Shown in pieces: positions 33,449-42,990 of a stretch of DNA of 64,000 nucleotides. A program made the translations under genes and the position numbers. The first letter of the stretch is position 1; each line of letters starts with the position of its first letter. The DNA is taken from contig NZ_JACJSG010000011.1 in the NCBI RefSeq assembly GCF_014697625.1, forward strand, positions 117,843 through 181,842, read 5' to 3'. The DNA comes from Anabaena azotica FACHB-119. GTDB lineage: Bacteria > Cyanobacteriota > Cyanobacteriia > Cyanobacteriales > Nostocaceae. Below the pieces are notes generated by a model that made no database searches, was not told the DNA's origin, and saw only the letters and a list, made by a program, of their open reading frames with translations.

Positions 33449-35253
33449 ATTTTCCTTACTCTCTCCAAACTGATAAATTATGTCGTCCCATGCCAGTATT
33501 CAAATTTTTAGCATCTGCTAAAACCTACTGGGGACTTTAAATGTCAAGGGTGAATCTTGCTGACATTAGCCTCAAATGCCTCTATTGTGTTTAACCACAA
33601 CAGACTAGGAGGCTATGAGTTTCCGAGGCGCTAATTTCAGTGATTTTACGGCACTTTTAACCATAATTCGCCATCGGAAATGCAATTTTTTTCTCTTTTG
33701 GCACTACTGTATTGGTGTAACTTTGCGCCACCATAACAAATTGTGCAGGTTCTACTACAATCTAGTCGTAGACCAAAGAAATTGCAGTTTTTCCACTTTT
33801 AGCGCTTGCCTTTGTTGCTTTTGAGTTGTAAGGTTTTCCCTACTTTTCCTCTTCAGCTCTAGACAGCATTGTCTAGGAATTTGGTATGGACATACACCCT
33901 TTTTCGCTGTGTCCTGCCTCTAGAGACAAGAAATTTCATGTCTCTATGTTACGAAGAAACAGAGCAGTAGTAGCAGCAGATATAACAGCTGTTGATTCTG
34001 GTTTTGTTACTTCGTAATTTTATATTAAATACTAGCATGGACTCATAATAGCAAAATATTTGTTTATTTTTAAATATAACTTGCAGATAAATTTTCAGCT
34101 AAAATGCCAAGTGGATGAAAATAAAAAGCCGAGACGATTTTATTTAGGGTTTATGAGCGAGAGTGATGATTGCACTATGGCTTTTATAAAAATTAATCTA
34201 AATTTAGATGAGTAGTTTTGACAAGTGAGTTATAAATTGAGATTTACTCGATTGAGAGCGGACAAAAATTCAGGAGGATGAAAAGCCTAGTTTATTATCC
34301 CCAGGCAAAAACGATTGTGTTTTTGTACGTCTGTCTGTGGGAAGAATAATGCTTGTACATCTGTCCAGCAGTTTCTTGCCAGCACTAGATGTTTATTATC
34401 AGCTTTAACGCTTCTACACAATAAAATGTAATTTTATTGGATCTGATGAAAGTAAGGAGTGGGGCGTAGGCAGTGGCAGAAATTTTTTTACTTTGTTCAG
34501 CTAATGTGGACAGAGGTGAAAGGCTAGGAATTAGGGAAGATGGTTCAATAGTGGACAGTGGACAGTTGGCAGTTACCCCCCCTCGCTCCTGAGAGGATGG
34601 AAAAATGGAAATTTTTTTCTTTTTCTCGTTAAAAGGAGGAGTCTTAAACCTTTAATCAACAACTGTCAACTGTCAATTGTCAATTGTCAACTGATAATTA
34701 TCCTTATTTGTATAGGAAGTTAATAGATGGCTGAGTCCAAAGTGTAGGCTATTAGCTGCTAGTCCTGATTACAAAGTCCATGAGTGAGCAAAGCAGCCTG
34801 GAAGCCTATGATCATATAAGCACTTGATCATGGCTATTTGTAGGTGAAGATTTTTTTGCTCACCACTCTTGCAGATTGTGACATCAAGATTTATCAATAA
34901 GTATTAAAGCATTAAGATGGGATATTTTGCCTAAAAAGCGGACGAAGCTTGAGCTAGTATGTAGTGAACCTCTTTGAGGCGATCGCCTCAAATCAGCAAA
35001 TGCAATTAGAAGCAGAGAATTAACTTTTTTGCATACAGCTAGTGAGAATCTCAAAAATATCATCTACCGTACTGCTGCAATTAAAATTTTAATGGTTATG
35101 CTGGAACTAGAATCAGTCACTCTTTGCCTAACGGCTGTTAACAGTAGACTAGGAATTAGAGTAACAAGAGTATAGCTCAATTTTGGCGATCGCCAACCTT
35201 GGCTGAAGATTTTCCAGGTTGGTGAGAGAATTTTTAGATTTTGGTTGGTGGAA
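33449..35253. other. Long gene-poor region (1.8 kb)
   Basis: No convincing protein gene. Seen: a small frame at 33615-33824 with a good AGGAGG but noncoding-like sequence; hairpins CTAGACA/TGTCTAG (about 33859-33876) and AGAGAC...GTCTCT (about 33921-33945); GACAGTT and CAACTGT repeats (about 34550-34690); and one HIP1-rich stretch near 34980. It should contain the promoters of calA and sdhB and could hide a small RNA. Confidence 0.5.
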
Positions 35254-36246
35254 ATGGAAGTTCTATTTAAAATCATTCGACAAAAACAAAATTCTGCCCC
35301 GGTTGTACAAACCTACCGCATCGAGACAGAACCAGGCAATACAATATTAGATTGTCTCAATCGCATCAAATGGGAGCAAGATGGCACATTAGCATTTCGC
35401 AAAAATTGCCGCAATACCATTTGTGGTAGCTGTGCAATGCGAATAAATGGTCGTTCGGCTTTAGCTTGTAAGGAAAATGTTGGTAGTGAACTTGCCAGAT
35501 TAGAAAAAATCTCATCCTCAGCAAATACTATTCCTGAAATTACGATCGCCCCTTTAGGCAATATGCCAGTCATTAAGGATTTAGTCGTAGATATGAGTAG
35601 TTTCTGGAATAATTTAGAAGCAGTAGCACCTTATGTGAGTACAGCAGCTCGTCAAGTACCAGAACGCGAATTTCTACAAACACCAGCAGAGCGATCGCTC
35701 CTCGATCAAACTGGTAATTGTATAATGTGCGGTGCTTGCTACTCAGAATGCAACGCCCGTGAAGTCAACCCCGATTTCGTCGGCCCCCACGCCCTAGCCA
35801 AAGCCTACCGCATGGTCGCAGACTCCCGCGACACCAACACCGCCCAACGTCTAGAAGACTACAACGAAGGCACAAAAGGCGTTTGGGGCTGTACCCGTTG
35901 CTTATACTGCGATTCAGTATGCCCAATGGAAGTAGCCCCATTAGAGCAAATCACCAAAATCAAACAAGAAATCCTCGACCAAAAACAAGCCAGCGACAGT
36001 CGTTCCATCCGCCACCGCAAAGTATTAGTAGAGTTAGTCAAGGAAGGCGGGTGGATAGACGAGAGACAATTTGGTTTACAAGTAGTCGGTAACTACTTCA
36101 AAGACCTGCGAGGCTTACTCGGCATCGCCCCTCTAGGTTTGCGTATGATAGCCAAAGGTAAATTCCCCCTATCCTTTGAACCATCCGAAGGTGTAGCCGA
36201 AGTGCGATCGCTCATTGAAGCCGTACAAAACGCGACTGCGGAGTAG
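35254..36246 (+). CDS. sdhB: Succinate dehydrogenase/fumarate reductase iron-sulfur subunit
   Basis: A 330-residue protein; ATG 35254 chosen over TTG/GTG codons three earlier. The [2Fe-2S] ligands are in CRNTICGSCAMRINGRSALAC (about 52-72). Two C-terminal clusters use CIMCGACYSECN (about 160-171) and CTRCLYCDSVCP (about 215-226). It carries electrons from the flavoprotein subunit toward the plastoquinone pool. The flavoprotein gene is not adjacent, which is usual in cyanobacteria. About 80 residues longer than the bacterial norm at the C-terminus. Confidence 0.93.
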   Translation: MEVLFKIIRQKQNSAPVVQTYRIETEPGNTILDCLNRIKWEQDGTLAFRKNCRNTICGSCAMRINGRSALACKENVGSELARLEKISSSANTIPEITIAPLGNMPVIKDLVVDMSSFWNNLEAVAPYVSTAARQVPEREFLQTPAERSLLDQTGNCIMCGACYSECNAREVNPDFVGPHALAKAYRMVADSRDTNTAQRLEDYNEGTKGVWGCTRCLYCDSVCPMEVAPLEQITKIKQEILDQKQASDSRSIRHRKVLVELVKEGGWIDERQFGLQVVGNYFKDLRGLLGIAPLGLRMIAKGKFPLSFEPSEGVAEVRSLIEAVQNATAE

Positions 36247-36346
36247 GGACAGTGAACAATTGACAATTGACAATTGACAATTGACAGTGAACAGTGTTAG
36301 TGACCTGATAACTGTCAACTGTCAACTGTCAACTGTCAACTATCCC

Positions 36347-36865
36347 TCACCTTGGATCTTGCGGCACATTCACAGGTTGCCCAGAACGGTTATAAACTAA
36401 AATATCCCACTGCCCATTATTGCTAGACTCAAAAGCAATTGTCGTCCCATCCGCGCTAATAGTGGGGTTACGGACTTCCGCTTGGAGATTATTTGTCAAA
36501 TTGCGTGATTGTCGCGTTTCGCGGTCATAGAGAAAAATAGCCGAACGCCCTTGACGACTAGCTGCAAACACCACATAACGCCCATCCTGGGAAACGCTAG
36601 GATGAGAGGCGATAGTATCTAGCGCATTTAACCCAGGTAAATCAACCAAATTTTGCGTCAGCGTATCGAACAAGTAAACATCCTGACTACCCCGGCGATC
36701 GCTAGTAAACACAATATACCTCCCCGAACTCTGGGGATTCTGTTCCGAAGCCAGACTATTCAGACTCCTCCCCCCCGGATCAAAAGGGTAACTCACCAAC
36801 CGAGGATAGCCAAAACAGCCAGTTAAACCCAAACAAGCAATTATCGGAATAAAACGTTTGGTCAT
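36347..36865 (-). CDS. TolB-like beta-propeller lipoprotein (paralogue 1)
   Basis: A 172-residue protein with a lipobox LTGC at about 14-17, so it is a periplasmic lipoprotein. Three PD40-type blades follow, each with the pattern GRYIVFTSDRxGxxDVYLFD, SQDGRYVVFAASRQGRSAIFLYD and SADGTTIAFESSNNGQWDILVYN. Three blades are too few for a full propeller, so it may dimerise or pair with the paralogue upstream. It follows that paralogue by 117 bp of repeat-rich DNA. Confidence 0.8.
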   Translation of the reverse strand: MTKRFIPIIACLGLTGCFGYPRLVSYPFDPGGRSLNSLASEQNPQSSGRYIVFTSDRRGSQDVYLFDTLTQNLVDLPGLNALDTIASHPSVSQDGRYVVFAASRQGRSAIFLYDRETRQSRNLTNNLQAEVRNPTISADGTTIAFESSNNGQWDILVYNRSGQPVNVPQDPR

Positions 36866-36981
36866 TAGTCATTAGTCATTAGTCATTAGTCCATAGAAAA
36901 GGCAAAAGCTTTCCCCCTTCCCCTTTCCCCTTTCCTCCTCATCTCCCCAGTCCCCAGTCCCCAGTCCCCAATCCCCAATCC

Positions 36982-37536
36982 CTACTCCTGTACTGTCGCC
37001 CCATTGGGAATATCTAACTCAATAGTCGGCCCCCTGTCTAGAACTTCGATATCCCATTGACCACGGGCGGCGGTTTCAAAGACGATATAACGTCCATCTG
37101 GGCTGATACTGGGATTGCGTACCCAACCGCGATAGGTAGGTGTAACGATTTGTGACTGTTGGATGGCGCGATCGTACAGTGCTACTACTGGTCTACCTTG
37201 GTCACTAGTCATGTAAACAATGTAGCGTCCGGTGTAGCTTAAACTTGGGCGTTCAGTAATTGTCTCTGGTCGGTTTAACCCTGGTGTACGAATAAAACTT
37301 TGCTGTTGTAAATCGTACACCAGTAACTGATGAACACCATTGCGACTAGAAATAAACGCCAAAAAGCGACCATTCCCACTCAAGGCTGGTTGCTCTTCTG
37401 TGTAGCGACTATTCAGGGAAGTAGGACTAAGGGGAATCTCACCAGACCCGCAAGAGCCAAGCAAACTAGTCAAGCCAAAAATCAGGCTCCAATATACTGT
37501 ATTCTGGAGCCGAAACAGAGAAGTAAATTTTTTCAC
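36982..37536 (-). CDS. TolB-like beta-propeller lipoprotein (paralogue 2)
   Basis: A 184-residue protein with the lipobox LGSC at about 26-29. It has three PD40 blades (SGNGRFLAFISSRNGVHQLLVYD, SYTGRYIVYMTSDQG..., SPDGRYIVFETAARGQWDIEVLD, written with gaps), clearly homologous to the next gene. The pair looks like a tandem duplication. TolB-type blades usually bind proteins at the outer membrane; the partner is unknown. Confidence 0.8.
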   Translation of the reverse strand: MKKFTSLFRLQNTVYWSLIFGLTSLLGSCGSGEIPLSPTSLNSRYTEEQPALSGNGRFLAFISSRNGVHQLLVYDLQQQSFIRTPGLNRPETITERPSLSYTGRYIVYMTSDQGRPVVALYDRAIQQSQIVTPTYRGWVRNPSISPDGRYIVFETAARGQWDIEVLDRGPTIELDIPNGATVQE

Positions 37537-37587
37537 CTCAGATATTTACTTGTTTCTATCCGCCTTTAAGCTTACATCCATAGCGCC

Positions 37588-38499
37588 TTAAACATCGTCA
37601 AAATTTGTGGAGCTACCCGAATCCTCATCTGAATCATCTAAGGGTTTGTAAGGTACATAATCAGTTGGGATAGCTTCATCATCTTGAATATCTCTACGAG
37701 AAGAACTTGTATCAGCAGGTGGACGGCGCTTTCTTGGTCTACGTGGTGGGGTATCCTCCTCTACTTCTGGGCGAGGAGAAACGTTATTACTGCGGCGAGA
37801 AGGTCTTCTTACTTCACTACTAGAACTTTCCCAATCATCTACAGGCTTGGAAGGTGAACCCCAGTCCTCCTGTTCGTAACTTTCCGAGGTTCGGCTTGTG
37901 GTTCGGTTAGCAGGACGGCGGCGTGGTCTATCTGTTGACTCTGTTCTGTCAGTGGTGTTGCGGCGTTCCCTCCGGGGTGGTTGTTCCTCGTAATAGTTAT
38001 CACGGGAGGAACGGTCATCTTTACCGGGACGAATCCTAGCACGTACTGGACGTTCTTCTTCTTCCTCGTCTTCATAAGGTAGAGGCGCATAATCGTCTTC
38101 TACCTCAGCCTCATACTTTCTGCGGTTATAAGAATAATTTTTACTGACTGGTCGCTCATCATCCACAATCGGAGTGTTGCGTTTCGCTTGTTGCGTGGCT
38201 ATACTCCGCAGACGAATGCTTTCAACCGCGAAAAATACCGTTGTCCCGACCAAAAGTAGCTGACCAAATTGCAAAATTGGGTCTAACCGCCATCCTTGGA
38301 AAACAAGAATAAATCCGCACAGTAAGCCCACGGCTGCAAAAAAGATATCTTGGTCTCTTGACAGTTCTGGTCGCACAGTGCGGAGAAAATACAGCGCTGC
38401 CCCAGCCACAGCCAGGAAAATTCCTAGAATACTGGCTGAGTTCGTTCCAAAATTTACCTGAGCCAGAACACTGGCTGAGTTCAGCCCAAAATTTAGCAT
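37588..38499 (-). CDS. ycf66: Ycf66 family protein
   Basis: A 303-residue protein. Residues 1-105 hold four hydrophobic segments with the Ycf66 pattern VNFGTNSASILGIFLAVAGAALYF, followed by RPELSRDQDIFFAAVGLLCG. The remaining 200 residues are an Arg/Asp/Pro-rich, probably disordered tail. Ycf66 occurs in cyanobacteria and some plastids; its function is not established. Downstream of psbX on the same strand, a known neighbourhood. Confidence 0.9.
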   Translation of the reverse strand: MLNFGLNSASVLAQVNFGTNSASILGIFLAVAGAALYFLRTVRPELSRDQDIFFAAVGLLCGFILVFQGWRLDPILQFGQLLLVGTTVFFAVESIRLRSIATQQAKRNTPIVDDERPVSKNYSYNRRKYEAEVEDDYAPLPYEDEEEEERPVRARIRPGKDDRSSRDNYYEEQPPRRERRNTTDRTESTDRPRRRPANRTTSRTSESYEQEDWGSPSKPVDDWESSSSEVRRPSRRSNNVSPRPEVEEDTPPRRPRKRRPPADTSSSRRDIQDDEAIPTDYVPYKPLDDSDEDSGSSTNFDDV

Positions 38500-38753
38500 T
38501 GTTCTTTTCCCGATATCAAATCTATGTTAGCGAGTCACAATTAAAATCACTACGGTAAACATCACAATATAATATTTAAGCTTCAAAGCATCTGACAAAG
38601 AAGCTTTGAAGCCGTTAATCAAAAGCCAAAAAAGCTTAGCCTGTCAGCTTAGTATAGCTTGCTCCCGGTATAAGGATGCAGGCGATGCCTTCGGCGGGCT
38701 TTGCCTACGCTAACAGACCAACACTACAGAGAGTCAAATAACTCCCACAAACA

Positions 38754-38873
38754 CTATGAACGCTGGATTTTATCTTTTTGGCTGATGAAAATCAAACCAA
38801 CTGTAGCGGGGATAACGACAATCAAAGTACCCCAAGCCAAACTCCAAAGGAAATTTGATAAAGAAGGAGTCAT
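38754..38873 (-). CDS. psbX: Photosystem II protein PsbX
   Basis: A 39-residue single-helix protein, [19 protein letters not shown] followed by [20 protein letters not shown], clearly cyanobacterial PsbX. It sits at the edge of the PSII core near cytochrome b559 and influences plastoquinone turnover. GAAGGAGT-type Shine-Dalgarno bases are not seen; the ATG follows GTTCT. An imperfect hairpin with GCTTCAAAGC/GCTTTGAAGC arms (about 38580-38609) lies between psbX and ycf66. The gene is too short to appear in a 60-codon ORF list. Confidence 0.93.
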   Translation of the reverse strand: MTPSLSNFLWSLAWGTLIVVIPATVGLIFISQKDKIQRS

Positions 38874-39028
38874 AGAACTATACCTTTTTTTACACTCTTC
38901 ATCATAATTCTAATAGTGTATTACAGATTCGGGAGCAGAAAGCCCATCGGCTTTTAGCCGTGGGACGGGTAGTTTCCTGAAGTAGGGAAACCCGCCCACG
39001 GAACTGCCCTCATGAATGCGTAGGAGCT

Positions 39029-39172
39029 TTAGCTTCCGTCAGTCATCTTCTCAAGAGAACGAATCCATTCACGAACTAAGTCTGTTTTGGTTCGTTTTGT
39101 TTTCTTAACATACTTGTCTAGAATCCTCATTTCATTGTCTGGAACTCTTATACTTAAATGCTTTTCTTTCAT
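39029..39172 (-). CDS. Ribbon-helix-helix (CopG-like) micro-protein
   Basis: A 47-residue protein: MKEKHLSIRVPDNEMRILDK, then YVKKTKRTKTDLVREWIRSL and EKMTDGS. The beta strand KHLSIRVP, helix A around NEMRILDKYVKKTK and helix B TKTDLVREWIRSL are the ribbon-helix-helix fold. It lies 42 bp from, and divergent to, the HEARO-like element at 39211, and its stop is followed by a palindrome (about 38938-38990) of the CCCATCGGCTTTTAGCCGTGGG type. It may regulate the element or be an orphan antitoxin. Confidence 0.75.
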   Translation of the reverse strand: MKEKHLSIRVPDNEMRILDKYVKKTKRTKTDLVREWIRSLEKMTDGS

Positions 39173-39210
39173 ATGTGTCGCATTATGCGCTACAAATATG
39201 TTATCATTGT

Positions 39211-39589
39211 TTTAGTGGGTAGGGTATTCAACCACTTAAAAAACCCAGAGCCGAGAGGCATCGCACCTTGAAAACTGTTCGCGCAGCGTCTCCCCTTGGG
39301 AGAAGATAGGGGGTTCTGTGCAAGCATTCCTGCACAGGTAAAATCTACCTTTCGGGAAGGCTTCGCCAACAAGTACCAAGTACCAGAAAACCAAAATTTT
39401 ATTGGTCAAAACCGTACGGTAGGGCATACCGGATCGGGCTTCTGTAATGGAGTAAAAAGCTTGTGGACAGACCCACCTCTGGCATAGAAGGGTAACTGAC
39501 TATGATAAGTGGACTGGATGAACCAAGAATCCCACGGCTTTATGTCAAAACGAGCGTAAGCCATGTTTTGATAGCCGTGGGAGTGTCAA
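39211..39589 (+). ncRNA. HEARO/omegaRNA-like structured element without nuclease gene
   Basis: The 5' end forms an H-type pseudoknot: AGTGG (39214-39218) pairs with CCACT (39232-39236), and GGGT (39222-39225) with ACCC (39243-39246). The middle has CTTGGGAGAAGATAGGGGGT and CTGCACAGG segments. The 3' domain has ACCCACCTCTGGCA, AAGTGGACT, CAAGAATCCC, a long hairpin ending GGGAGTGTCAA. The copy at 50870-51290 repeats this order with compensating changes. The start GGGTA-TCAACCACT-AAAAAACCC is what I recall of HEARO RNAs, the omegaRNAs of IscB. No iscB, tnpB or tnpA is present. Confidence 0.6.
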
Positions 39590-39788
39590 ATCCTTGAGAA
39601 GTCGTTAGTCACTTGACAGTTGTAACGCTCTCCTTCTCTTTCATCCCCCCATCTCCCCCATCTTCCTCATCTGCCCAGCAATTAAGTGTCAGCATTTAGT
39701 TAAAATTAAAGAGAAAATACTTTACAAAGCTTAAAGTTTTCAGCTTCTGGTAAAAGTTTTTGTTCATTTATCAATAGAGCTTAGATCG

Positions 39789-40076
39789 ATGACTGGTGTT
39801 GACCTAACTGTTTGGATTCTCGGCCCGGTGTTGGGAGTGATGACTTTCCTGTTTATTTTCCGTATCATTCTCACCTGGTATCCGCAAGTCGATCTCAACC
39901 GTTTACCCTGGAATTTAATTGCCTGGCCTACTGAGCCATTTCTCATCCCCCTACGCAAACTAGTACCACCCATCGGCGGTGTTGACATCACCCCCATTAT
40001 TTGGGTAGGTATCTTTAGTCTGCTAAGAGAAGTTCTGTTAGGTCAGCAAGGATTGCTAACAATGTTGTCTCGATGA
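39789..40076 (+). CDS. YggT family protein (Ycf19/YlmG)
   Basis: A 95-residue membrane protein with two hydrophobic segments. FRIILTWYPQVDLNRLPWNLIAWPTEPFLIPLRKLVPPIGGVDITPIIW (shown with its family-typical PTEPFL and GGVD) is the YggT signature. Chloroplast and cyanobacterial YlmG homologues are tied to cytochrome b6 heme attachment or nucleoid distribution. Single gene, convergent with accC. Confidence 0.9.
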   Translation: MTGVDLTVWILGPVLGVMTFLFIFRIILTWYPQVDLNRLPWNLIAWPTEPFLIPLRKLVPPIGGVDITPIIWVGIFSLLREVLLGQQGLLTMLSR

Positions 40077-40157
40077 GTTTGGAGTGCTGAGTGCTGAGTG
40101 CTGAGTTGTGAAAAAATCTTTCCATTTCCCAGTCCCCAGCCCCCAGTCCCCAGTCCC

Positions 40158-41501
40158 CTATATATTCATCTCCTGCACAAAATTGGTGTACACCTGACCT
40201 TGTAAGAATTGAGGGTGTTCCATGATTTTTTGATGAAACCCAATAGTTGTAGGTAATCCAGTAATGGCACACTCTCTGAGGGCGCGTTTCATGCGGTTAA
40301 TAGCAGTCTGACGATCTGGCCCCCAGACGATTAATTTACCGATGAGAGAGTCGTAGTAGGGGGGTATTTGGTAGTCGGTGTAAACGTGGGAATCAATGCG
40401 TACACCAGGGCCGCCAGGGGGAAGATAACCACTGATGCGTCCAGGGGCTGGGCGGAAATCATGGTCTGGGTCTTCGGCGTTGATGCGGCATTCGATCGCA
40501 TGACCCCGTAATACTACTTGGTCTTGAGTCAGCCTCAATCTTTCCCCTTGGGCGATTCTGATTTGTTCTACTAGCAAGTCCACCCCTGTAATCATTTCAG
40601 TTACAGGATGCTCTACTTGAATCCGGGTGTTCATTTCCATGAAGTAAAAGTTACCGGATCTATCTAAAAGAAACTCGATAGTTCCAGCCCCAGTGTAGTT
40701 AATGAACTGGGCAGCTTTCACAGCAGCTTCACCCATTTTCTTACGCAAGTCTGGGTCAAGGGCTGGGCTGGGGGCTTCTTCGAGTAACTTTTGGTTGCGG
40801 CGTTGAATTGAGCAATCCCGTTCTCCTAAGTGAATGACATTGCCGTAATTGTCTGCCAATATTTGAAATTCGATGTGGCGGGGACGTTCAATAAATTTTT
40901 CGATATAAACCCCAGCGTTACCAAAGGCTGCGCCTGCTTCACCTTGGGCGGCTAAGAATAGTTTGACAAATTCATCTGGCGATCGCACCAGCCGCATACC
41001 CCGGCCACCACCCCCAGCCGTAGCTTTAATCATCACCGGGTAGCCGATATCTTTTGCCAGTGCTAAACCTTCTTGCTCAGTTTCTACCAACCCATCACTA
41101 CCCGGAACCGTCGGTACACCAGCTTTTTGCATGGTTTCCTTGGCTGTGGATTTATCCCCCATCAAACGAATAGCTTCGGGAGTGGGGCCGATGAAGGCGA
41201 TATGATGGTCGGCACAAATCTCAGCAAACTTAGCATTTTCCGACAAAAAGCCGTAACCTGGATGGATCGCACTAGCATTGCGCGTCAAAGCCGCAGCAAT
41301 AATGTTAGGAATATTCAAATAACTTTTGGCGCTAGCAGGTTCGCCAATACAAACCGCTTCATCAGCAAGCTGGACGTGCAGCGCATTCCGGTCAACAGTC
41401 GAGTGAACGGCGATCGTCGCAATCCCCATCTCCTCACAGGCGCGGAGAATACGCAGCGCGATTTCTCCCCGATTAGCAATCAATATTTTGTCAAACTTCA
41501 T
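40158..41501 (-). CDS. accC: Biotin carboxylase subunit of acetyl-CoA carboxylase
   Basis: A 447-residue ATP-grasp enzyme that carboxylates biotin on AccB with bicarbonate and ATP, the first step of fatty acid synthesis. [19 protein letters not shown] starts the N-domain. The glycine loop [14 protein letters not shown] (about 159-172), the metal ligands in [27 protein letters not shown], and the C-terminal [20 protein letters not shown] complete the pattern. Length matches the family. Single gene here, as usual in cyanobacteria. Confidence 0.97.
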   Translation of the reverse strand: MKFDKILIANRGEIALRILRACEEMGIATIAVHSTVDRNALHVQLADEAVCIGEPASAKSYLNIPNIIAAALTRNASAIHPGYGFLSENAKFAEICADHHIAFIGPTPEAIRLMGDKSTAKETMQKAGVPTVPGSDGLVETEQEGLALAKDIGYPVMIKATAGGGGRGMRLVRSPDEFVKLFLAAQGEAGAAFGNAGVYIEKFIERPRHIEFQILADNYGNVIHLGERDCSIQRRNQKLLEEAPSPALDPDLRKKMGEAAVKAAQFINYTGAGTIEFLLDRSGNFYFMEMNTRIQVEHPVTEMITGVDLLVEQIRIAQGERLRLTQDQVVLRGHAIECRINAEDPDHDFRPAPGRISGYLPPGGPGVRIDSHVYTDYQIPPYYDSLIGKLIVWGPDRQTAINRMKRALRECAITGLPTTIGFHQKIMEHPQFLQGQVYTNFVQEMNI

Positions 41502-41920
41502 TTTCTAGTTTTTGATATCAAGTACCAGTAGATAAAAATTGTCCCCCATCTCAGTGGCTTTAGTGCGTAGGCACAGCCCGCATCATCTCAAATTATGACA
41601 GGAGATACCCCAAGCTCATCTTTAATAAATTGCACTTAGTTCAGTTGTCAGTTGTCAGTTGTCAATAGTTATTCTCCTCTGCTCCTCTGCTCCCCCATCT
41701 CCCCCCACTCCCTCATCTCCCTCATCTCCCCCATCTCCCCCATCTCCCCCAATCCCCTCTCAATATCACTTGTGGCAATATTACATTTCTGTTAGTCTGG
41801 TATCCTCCTTCGGGAATTTGTGAACTAGGAAGATTAAATCTTTATAAAGTTTAATTAATTTTAGTTTTACATTGCTTTATCCCTTATTTATGTGTTACCA
41901 TGTTTTACTGTACAACTCGC
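41502..41920. other. Intergenic: simple repeats before tRNA-Leu
   Basis: AGTTGTC heptamers (about 41642-41662) and a long CTCCCCCAT-type polypyrimidine run (about 41675-41760) are followed by AT-rich DNA. The promoter of the tRNA should lie in the last 100 bp (TTTATAAAG-type stretches). Confidence 0.5.
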
Positions 41921-42001
41921 GCGGATGTGGCGGAATTGGTATACGCGCACGCTTGAGGTGCGTGTGGCTTTGCCTTGCGAGTTCGAGTCTCGCCATCCGC
42001 A
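41921..42001 (+). tRNA. tRNA-Leu (anticodon GAG)
   Basis: An 81-base class II tRNA. The acceptor stem GCGGATG/CATCCGC with discriminator A, the D arm with GGAATTGGTA, anticodon loop TTGAGGT (GAG), a long variable arm, and GTTCGAGTC in the T arm are all visible. CCA is not encoded. It reads CUC and CUU leucine codons. Confidence 0.96.
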
Positions 42002-42018
42002 TTTTTAGTTAATACAGT

Positions 42019-42064
42019 AAAAGGTCAACAGCCAAAAGCAAATGCTCTTGGCTGTTGACCTTTT
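42019..42064. terminator. Long hairpin after tRNA-Leu
   Basis: A stem of about 20 bp (AAAAGGTCAACAGCC against GGCTGTTGACCTTTT, one internal mismatch further in) starts 18 bp after the tRNA and ends in TTTT. It fits a terminator and is nearly symmetrical, so it may work in both directions. Confidence 0.65.
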
Positions 42065-42248
42065 GGGGTATTAGGGACTGGGGATTAGGGGGATGAGGGA
42101 GATGAGGGAGTGGGGGGAGATGGGGGAGCAACCCACCCCTAGCCCCTAAGAGGAGGGGAACGGAGCAGAGGAGCAGAGGAGCAGAGGAGTAACCCACCCC
42201 TGACCCCTCCCAGGAGGGGAACGGAGCAGGGGAGAATAACTATTGACC

Positions 42249-42303
42249 AGTGACTAATGACTAATGACTAATGACTAATGACTAATGACTAATGACTAAT
42301 GAC
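42249..42303. repeat. STRR heptamer array (TGACTAA)
   Basis: About seven perfect tandem copies of TGACTAA upstream of the chorismate lyase gene, preceded by GGGGAGCA-type and TAACCCACCCCTGACCCC segments. Similar arrays (ATTAGTC) occur after the MCP gene at 59885-59925. Confidence 0.85.
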
Positions 42304-42360
42304 AACTAACAAATGACTATTTATGCTTTTATAGTAATAGGTGAACTTTTGTAAAGAACA

Positions 42361-42990
42361 TTGACTGCGATTTTTACTGCAACCAACAACTCAACACTGC
42401 CGACCGGATGGCATTGCCTCACTCCTATTTGGCAAGGTGGGGAGGAAGTAATCAAGCATAGTTTGCCTCATACTCAACTTGCTCCGGCTTGGCAATTGCT
42501 ACTTTTAGGTGATGGCTCACCCACAAGGCATTTAGAATTACTCACAGGTGAGCCGACAGAGGTCGATGTCATTGATATGTCGTTAATTGGGACGGACTTA
42601 GATAGCGCACCGGATTTAATCCAATCTGTGCCAGGGCCAAGACTAAGACGGCAAGTGTGGCTACGTACTGCTTCTGGTCAGAGATTGGCTTATGCCACCT
42701 CTTGGTGGGAAGCTAGTCATGTGGATGAGTATTTGCAAAATCGTTCACTACCGATTTGGGCAAGTCTAGCACGTCTTCGTACAGAGTTATATCGAGATGT
42801 GCGGGGGGTTTATTATGGATACTCAGATGCTTTGCAATCAGGATTTGGTGTGGATGGGCCTTTTTGGGGTCGTCATTACCTGTTTTGGCATCATGGGCAA
42901 CCTTTAACCTTGATTTATGAAGTTTTTTCACCTTATTTAACTAAATACTTGGGGCCGATGCAGTTGAGTTCTGGCAATGGCAAAGTATAA
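42361..42990 (+). CDS. Chorismate pyruvate-lyase (DUF98 type)
   Basis: A 209-residue protein, apparently with a TTG start; no upstream in-frame ATG escapes the stop at 42334. The family pattern RHLELLTGEPTEVDVIDMS, GPRLRRQVWLRTASGQRLAYATSWW and FWGRHYLFWHHGQPLTLIYEVFSPYL (with gaps) matches the cyanobacterial chorismate lyase that releases 4-hydroxybenzoate. That compound is the ring precursor of plastoquinone-9. Arg in RRQVWLR and Glu in the YEVFSP segment fit the active site of the UbiC fold. It links aromatic metabolism (aroF earlier in the window) to photosynthetic quinones. Confidence 0.85.
   Translation: MTAIFTATNNSTLPTGWHCLTPIWQGGEEVIKHSLPHTQLAPAWQLLLLGDGSPTRHLELLTGEPTEVDVIDMSLIGTDLDSAPDLIQSVPGPRLRRQVWLRTASGQRLAYATSWWEASHVDEYLQNRSLPIWASLARLRTELYRDVRGVYYGYSDALQSGFGVDGPFWGRHYLFWHHGQPLTLIYEVFSPYLTKYLGPMQLSSGNGKV

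Noticed and set aside
33615..33824. A 69-codon frame with a strong AGGAGG site, starting MSFRGANFSDFT
   Set aside because: The first residues resemble one pentapeptide unit, but the rest is Cys/Phe/His-rich noncoding-like sequence; at best a remnant.
37839..38090. An 83-codon minus-strand frame inside ycf66
   Set aside because: It is an alternative frame of the Arg/Pro-rich tail of Ycf66.
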